Source: a bacterium (GTDB lineage Bacteria > SZUA-79 > Acidulodesulfobacterales > Acidulodesulfobacteraceae). Taken from it: 11,584 bases of DNA. How positions within the stretch are numbered: position 1 is the first letter of the stretch; each line of letters begins with the position of its first letter. Below, piece after piece: positions 7,480 through 11,584 of this stretch. Below the pieces are notes generated by a model. The model worked only from the letters and a program-made list of their open reading frames with translations. It did no database searches and had not been told where the DNA came from. Made by a program: the position numbers and the translations under genes. The DNA lies in contig JAJZYC010000034.1 of assembly GCA_021806125.1 (NCBI GenBank), forward strand, positions 1 to 11,584, in the 5' to 3' direction.

Positions 7480-8373
7480 ATGCTTAAAAAGTTCAAAAAT
7501 ACTTTAGAATTAGTTAAATTTTCGCATACGATATTCGTCTTGCCTTTCGCCCTCAGCGCTTTTCTCCTTGCTTTTTACGATAAATATCCGTCGTCTTTCG
7601 GCACGCCGTTTTTTTATTATAAGATAATATGGGTCGTTATAGCCATGGCTTCCGGAAGAAGCGGAGCGATGGCGTTTAACAGGTTTATAGACAGAAAAAT
7701 TGACGCAAAAAATAAAAGGACTATGGAAAGGACCATTCCTAAAGGCGAGCTTACCGCTTTATACGGATTCGTTTTCGGAATAGTTTCATATATAATACTT
7801 ATATTTGCCGCTTACGAACTAAACTTTATATGTTTTGTTCTTTCCCCGATTGTTATTATTTTTATTACGTTTTATTCCTTCACGAAAAGGTTTACGTTTT
7901 TTTCCCATATGGTTCTTGGAATAAGCATGGCGCTTGGTCCTTTGGGAACATGGCTCGCCGTTACGGGGAGTCTGGATTATAAAATTTTGATTCTCGGTCT
8001 TGCCGTAGTTTTTTGGGGCGCAGGGTTCGACATTCTTTACGCTATTTTAGATTATGATTTCGACACCGCAAACGGGCTCTTCTCCGTACCGGCAAAATTC
8101 GGAATAAAAAACGCGGTAGCCGTTTCTAGAATATTGCATTCGCTTGCTTTAATATGCTTGATTTCCCTCTATTTTATGTTTAATCTTAATTTTTTATATA
8201 TTATAGGAATAATTCTGGTCGCAGGCTTTTTTGCATACGAACATTTTTTAGTTTATAAGAGCTTAGATAATATCGATGCCGCTTTTTTTACTATGAACGG
8301 ATATATTTCCATAACTTTTTTCGTTTTTATATGCGCAAACGTCTTATATTCTAAATTTTTTATTGTGCCGTAA
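7480..8373 (+). CDS. ubiA: UbiA-family polyprenyltransferase (MqnP-like)
   Basis: This integral membrane enzyme attaches a polyprenyl chain to an aromatic acceptor, here probably the 1,4-dihydroxy-6-naphthoate made by the futalosine pathway. At 297 aa it matches the family (~290). The first Asp-rich motif is NRFIDRKID (Asn67, Asp71, Asp75) and the second is DILYAILDYDFD (Asp184, Asp191, Asp195). Both bind Mg2+ and prenyl diphosphate. About eight or nine hydrophobic helices can be seen across the protein. It starts 6 nt after the ubiD stop and is presumably translated by coupling, as no strong ribosome binding site precedes it. A 4-hydroxybenzoate prenyltransferase annotation is common for such proteins. 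The mqnE in the same operon makes the menaquinone role more likely. Confidence 0.92.
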   Translation: MLKKFKNTLELVKFSHTIFVLPFALSAFLLAFYDKYPSSFGTPFFYYKIIWVVIAMASGRSGAMAFNRFIDRKIDAKNKRTMERTIPKGELTALYGFVFGIVSYIILIFAAYELNFICFVLSPIVIIFITFYSFTKRFTFFSHMVLGISMALGPLGTWLAVTGSLDYKILILGLAVVFWGAGFDILYAILDYDFDTANGLFSVPAKFGIKNAVAVSRILHSLALICLISLYFMFNLNFLYIIGIILVAGFFAYEHFLVYKSLDNIDAAFFTMNGYISITFFVFICANVLYSKFFIVP

Positions 8374-8397
8374 AGGTATATCCGCGAATAAAGGAAT

Positions 8398-9108
8398 ATG
8401 AAAGAAAATTATAATATAAATATAGAAACGGAAAAGGAAAGAGACGCTAATTCCTACATCGTATCGATAACGGGAGCGTCCGGAGCGATATACGGATTCA
8501 GCCTTCTTAAGGCTTTAATAAACCGTTCTTTTTTCGTTCACCTTATAATTTCCAAGCCGGGTTTCAGGGTAAGCAATAACGAACTTGGGATGTTTGCCGA
8601 TATTTCCAAGTTTTATATGAACGGCTCCGGCGATTCTTTAAACGGCTTTAGCCAAAAAATAAAAAACGAAATAGTAAATAAGTTCGAACTGCATAAAGAT
8701 TCCGGCAGGTTTGCTTTTCTAGACGAGAATTTTTTAGAGGCGCGCATTGCAAGCGGCTCCGCAAAAAACGTTAAGGGAATGATAGTCGTTCCGTGTTCTA
8801 TGGGCAGTCTTTCCAGAATTGCAAACGGAATTTCCGGAAGTCTTATAGAGCGGGCGGCGGACGTTATGCTTAAAGAAAGAAAAAAGCTAATAGTTTGTCC
8901 TAGGGAAACCCCTTTTAACGATATACACCTTAAAAATATGCTCTCCCTTCATTCGTCTGGGGCTGTGATTCTGCCGCCTATTCCGGCATTTTACGGCAAG
9001 CCCATAACGGTCGAAGATATTATAGATTTTATAACGGGCAAGATTTTGGATGCGTTAGATATAGAAAACGATATTTACGAAAGATGGAAAGGCTATGACA
9101 GGAAATAA
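8398..9108 (+). CDS. ubiX: UbiX-family flavin prenyltransferase (MqnM-like)
   Basis: UbiX joins dimethylallyl phosphate to FMN to make prenylated FMN, the cofactor of the UbiD enzyme two genes upstream. Signature segments are SITGASGAIYG near the N-terminus (FMN binding), VVPCSMGSLSRIANGIS, and RERKK/CPRETPFNDIHLKNM near the C-terminus, where the prenyl phosphate is held. At 236 aa it is longer than common UbiX proteins (~190-210). About 22 residues precede the GASG strand and there are extra residues between the ISKPG and VVPCS segments, about 16 against Pseudomonas UbiX as I recall it. No later start codon exists before the conserved core, so ATG 8398 (AAGGA at 8391-8395, short 2-nt gap) is the only good choice. 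It lies 24 nt after ubiA, and its end overlaps mqnE by 14 nt. Confidence 0.92.
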   Translation: MKENYNINIETEKERDANSYIVSITGASGAIYGFSLLKALINRSFFVHLIISKPGFRVSNNELGMFADISKFYMNGSGDSLNGFSQKIKNEIVNKFELHKDSGRFAFLDENFLEARIASGSAKNVKGMIVVPCSMGSLSRIANGISGSLIERAADVMLKERKKLIVCPRETPFNDIHLKNMLSLHSSGAVILPPIPAFYGKPITVEDIIDFITGKILDALDIENDIYERWKGYDRK

Positions 9109-10180
9109 AACTTTTGATTTAATAAAAGAAAAGGTTTATAATAATAAACGATTGTCGGCAGAAGACGCTTTGTTTTTATTTAAATCTCACGACCTGCTCT
9201 CTATAGGAGAGCTTGCGAACTTTAAAAACTTAAAAATCAACGGAGATAAAGTATATTATATTGTCAATATTCATATAAATTATACCAATATATGCGTAAA
9301 CAGATGTGCTTTTTGCGCATTTTACAGAAACGGAAAAGAAGCGGATGCATATTCTATGAGTGTGGATGAAATAATAGAATATATTAAGACGAATTATAAA
9401 ACCAATAATTTTAAAGAAGTCCATATCGTCGGAGGTCTTCACCCCTCTCTTTCTTACGGCTTCTATTTAAATATGGTCCGCAGAATAAAGAATGAATTCC
9501 CGTCCTTAATGATACAGGCTTTTACGGCTGTAGAAATAGACCATCTATCTAATATTTCTGGACTTTCCGTAAAAGAGGTGCTTACCGATTTGAAAGAAAA
9601 CGGATTAGACGCCCTTCCCGGAGGCGGAGCGGAAATTTTCAGCCCGGTTATAAGAAAAAAATTATGTCCGCAAAAAATAAGCGGGGAAAGATGGATTTCA
9701 ATACACAAAACCGCCCATAAAATAGGCATTTCCTCCAATGCTTCAATGTTATACGGAGTAAAAGAAAGCTATGAAGACAGAATAAATCATTTAAGCAAAA
9801 TTAGGTCTGCGCAGGATGAATCGGGAGGCTTTAAATCTTTTATTCCATTTGCTTTCCAGCCGAAAAACACTGCCGTCAGGAATTCCGGGCTTACCACCGG
9901 ATACGACGACCTCAAAGTTATTGCAATTTCGCGGCTTTTTTTGGATAATTTCAAACATATAAAAACATTTTTCGTAAACCTGGGTATTAATCTTGCGCAG
10001 GTTTCTCTTTCTTTCGGCGCCGACGATTTTGACGGGACGCTTACGGAGGAAAAAATATCGCATAATGCCGGCTCCGTTAACCCTGTTGGTCTCAGCGTCA
10101 AAAATGTAAAAAAAATAATTGAAGAGGCTGGTAAATTTCCTGCCGAAAGAGATACCGTTTATAATGTTGTTTTTAATTAA
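9095..10180 (+). CDS. mqnE: Aminofutalosine synthase MqnE (radical SAM)
   Basis: MqnE condenses 3-[(1-carboxyvinyl)oxy]benzoate with S-adenosylmethionine by radical chemistry to give aminofutalosine, the second step of the futalosine menaquinone pathway. The 361 aa fit the family. The [4Fe-4S] cluster motif CxxxCxxC is Cys67, Cys71, Cys74 (CVNRCAFC). The body reads like MqnE: VGGLHPSL, AFTAVEIDHL, LPGGGAEIFSP, KISGERW and NASMLYG. MqnC, the other radical SAM enzyme of the pathway, generally differs at these places. However, the stretch INYTNIC...FCAFYR around the cluster resembles MqnC as I remember it, so MqnC is the main alternative. The start overlaps the ubiX end by 14 nt, with AAAGG at 9088-9092 just before it, suggesting coupled translation. 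Confidence 0.9.
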   Translation: MTGNKTFDLIKEKVYNNKRLSAEDALFLFKSHDLLSIGELANFKNLKINGDKVYYIVNIHINYTNICVNRCAFCAFYRNGKEADAYSMSVDEIIEYIKTNYKTNNFKEVHIVGGLHPSLSYGFYLNMVRRIKNEFPSLMIQAFTAVEIDHLSNISGLSVKEVLTDLKENGLDALPGGGAEIFSPVIRKKLCPQKISGERWISIHKTAHKIGISSNASMLYGVKESYEDRINHLSKIRSAQDESGGFKSFIPFAFQPKNTAVRNSGLTTGYDDLKVIAISRLFLDNFKHIKTFFVNLGINLAQVSLSFGADDFDGTLTEEKISHNAGSVNPVGLSVKNVKKIIEEAGKFPAERDTVYNVVFN

Positions 10181-10214
10181 TATTATTTTAATTAATTTAA
10201 TGTCCAAAGAGTTT

Positions 10215-10221
10215 AAGGAGG
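10215..10221 (+). promoter_or_regulatory. Strong Shine-Dalgarno sequence of carD
   Basis: AAGGAGG ends 7 nt before ATG 10229. It is the only full consensus ribosome binding site before a gene here, while selB and ubiD lack one. It suggests high translation of the CarD-like regulator. Confidence 0.8.
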
Positions 10222-10228
10222 CTTAAAA

Positions 10229-10756
10229 ATGTTGAACTTAAACGAATTTGTATTTTATCCCGGTTACGGCGTTTGTATCGTAGAATCTATTTCCAAACAG
10301 AAAATAGGTTCTGCCGAATTGTCTTTTTACAACATCAGGGTTTTGGAAAACAATGCTAAAATTATGGTGCCCGTTAAAAATGAAGCAGAGGTGGGACTCC
10401 GCTCGCTTATTAAAGAAAACGAGATACAAAAAGTTTTTGACGTACTCGAAGAAAAATGCGTAAAAAAGCCTTTCGCTAGGAAAGAATCATGGAACAAAAG
10501 GTTTAACGGTTACAATATAAAGCTCTGTTCTTCCTGTCTTTTCGAGGTCGCCGAGGTTTTAAGGGACCTGTATATTTTAAAGTGCGAGAAAGAGTTGTCT
10601 TTTGCGGAAAAAAAGATGTTTGAAAAAGCAAAAAACTTAATTATCAAAGAGCTTTCGACCGTAATGAACAGGCCGGAAACTTTTATCGAGGAAAAGATAA
10701 AAAGGATATTTATAAGCACTCCCATTCAATCTTCAAATTTAAATTTAAACGCTTAG
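10229..10756 (+). CDS. carD: CarD/CdnL-family RNA polymerase-binding transcription regulator
   Basis: CarD/CdnL proteins bind the RNA polymerase beta subunit and stabilise open promoter complexes, notably at rRNA promoters. The 175 aa match the family (~160-170). Residues 1-~60 form the Tudor-like polymerase-interaction domain, with the usual opening FVFYPGYGVCIVESI. The helical C-terminal part carries SWNKRF (Trp88, matching the tryptophan that contacts the upstream edge of the bubble) and LFEVAEVLRDLY, then LSFAEKKMFEKA. Cys100-Ser-Ser-Cys103 sits just before the EVAEVL helix; I do not recall a CxxC there in characterised members. It lies 48 nt after mqnE in an AT-rich gap containing two TTTTAATTAAT copies (10171-10181 and 10186-10196), and 35 nt before a membrane PIN gene. 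The carD-PIN/TRAM pair is a known neighbourhood, so the two are likely co-transcribed. Confidence 0.93.
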   Translation: MLNLNEFVFYPGYGVCIVESISKQKIGSAELSFYNIRVLENNAKIMVPVKNEAEVGLRSLIKENEIQKVFDVLEEKCVKKPFARKESWNKRFNGYNIKLCSSCLFEVAEVLRDLYILKCEKELSFAEKKMFEKAKNLIIKELSTVMNRPETFIEEKIKRIFISTPIQSSNLNLNA

Positions 10757-10791
10757 AATTTTTAAAAATAATTAATTAATAGATAGGATAA

Positions 10792-11584
10792 ATGAAAATT
10801 TTCAATAAGAAGCCGATCCTTTTCGTAAGGATAATGCTTGTTCTTGTTTCCGCTATTCTCGGCTTTTTGATAGGCAAGGAATACTGGCATAACGATTTTT
10901 TATCTTATGTGGGTCTTTTATTCGGTTTTACTATAGGTTTTATCGTAGTTTCTGTCGAAAAAAGCATGGAGTCTATTTCTACCAAAAAAATTCTTACTGG
11001 AGGAATAGGACTTTTTATCGGACTTTTTATAATCAATTATATTACTTACCAGCTGTTTAAATCCTTTTTCACCGGCTCAGACCTTGGATATATTACTTAT
11101 GCTTTCGTTAACTTCCTGGCGGGCTACCTCGGATTGATTATAGGATTAAGGGTAGCGGACGATTTCGGCATCGGAACTAAACAGGCGGATTTAAAAGACT
11201 TTCAGGTTAAAAATGCAGGCGGAGAACAATGCCGCAACTATAAAGTTATAGATACCAGTTCCTTAATCGACGGAAGAATCCTTGACGTTTCCAAAACCGG
11301 TTTTATCGATGGAACATTCGTTATACCTACTTTTGTTTTGCACGAACTTCAGCACATAGCGGATTCCCAGGACCCTCTGAAAAGGGTTAAAGGCAGGAGA
11401 GGTTTGGACATACTTAAAGAGCTCAGAGAAGATAAAAACATAAACATCGAGTTTACGGATGCCGATTATCCTAATATAAAAGAGGTCGATGCGAAATTAA
11501 TCGCTTTTGCCAAAGAAAAAAACGGCAAGATTATTACCACCGATTTTAATCTTAATAAAGTTGCGCAGGTTAGAAACATAAAGG
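10792..11584 (+). CDS. Membrane-anchored PIN-domain protein, YacL/PIN-TRAM type (3'-truncated)
   Basis: The reading frame starts at ATG 10792 (AGGA at 10785-10788) and is open to the window end, with 264 codons visible. Residues 1-~130 contain about four hydrophobic helices (for example FVRIMLVLVSAILGFLIG). A PIN nuclease domain begins near residue 150. Four acidic residues expected at a PIN metal site are visible: Asp154 (VIDTSSLIDGR), Glu185 (HELQ), Asp233 (EVDAKL) and Asp251 (TTDFN). In the YacL family the PIN domain is followed by a TRAM RNA-binding domain, here beyond the edge; full length should be about 350-380 aa. The cellular substrate of these proteins is not well established; a membrane-tethered RNase is the usual guess. 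It follows carD by 35 nt and is probably in the same transcript. ispD and ispF commonly come next in other genomes. Confidence 0.9.
   Translation, partial: MKIFNKKPILFVRIMLVLVSAILGFLIGKEYWHNDFLSYVGLLFGFTIGFIVVSVEKSMESISTKKILTGGIGLFIGLFIINYITYQLFKSFFTGSDLGYITYAFVNFLAGYLGLIIGLRVADDFGIGTKQADLKDFQVKNAGGEQCRNYKVIDTSSLIDGRILDVSKTGFIDGTFVIPTFVLHELQHIADSQDPLKRVKGRRGLDILKELREDKNINIEFTDADYPNIKEVDAKLIAFAKEKNGKIITTDFNLNKVAQVRNIK

Noticed and set aside
10171..10196. Two TTTTAATTAAT copies 15 bp apart before carD, with a similar AATTAATTAAT before the PIN gene
   Set aside because: Simple AT-rich palindromes are expected often in intergenic DNA of this composition; no evidence of a specific site.

Overview
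All genes in this window lie on the + strand. The DNA is AT-rich, with many ATA (Ile) and AGA/AGG (Arg) codons. The gene set points to a Gram-negative, probably anaerobic or microaerophilic bacterium that makes menaquinone by the futalosine route, uses selenocysteine (SelB), has a sigma-54-type promoter and carries a CarD / membrane-PIN pair. A Desulfobacterota (Deltaproteobacteria)-like or Nitrospirota-like lineage would fit. This is inference from gene content, because the window holds no rRNA or other decisive marker.

Positions 1-3801 form a protein quality-control block. It starts with clpB, whose first ~170 codons lie upstream of the window, and continues with an HtrA/Do-type envelope serine protease. 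The 220-bp gap between them is the most interesting non-coding DNA here. It holds a near-perfect -24/-12 (sigma-54) promoter and, about 105-135 bp upstream of it, two identical-type palindromes (TGTCAT-N-ATGACA) with centres 22 bp apart. Together they form a long perfect inverted repeat. This is the layout of an activator-dependent sigma-54 promoter, so htrA probably has its own stress-responsive control. A third copy of the palindrome lies inside clpB.

Positions 3802-3983 hold a C-rich hairpin followed by a GC-rich terminator-like hairpin. This may be the htrA terminator or a small RNA. After it comes selB (3984-5936), apparently with an extended -10 promoter placed so close to the ATG that the mRNA may be leaderless.

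Positions 5937-10180 form a tight menaquinone operon: UbiD-like decarboxylase, UbiA-like prenyltransferase, UbiX-like flavin prenyltransferase and aminofutalosine synthase MqnE (gaps of 6 and 24 nt, then a 14-nt overlap). UbiX makes prenylated FMN for UbiD. UbiA attaches the polyprenyl tail to the naphthoate that the futalosine pathway provides. MqnE catalyses an early step of that pathway.

Positions 10229-11584 hold a CarD-family RNA polymerase-binding regulator with a strong Shine-Dalgarno sequence, then a membrane-anchored PIN-domain protein of the YacL/PIN-TRAM type that runs off the right edge. In many bacteria this pair is followed by ispD and ispF.
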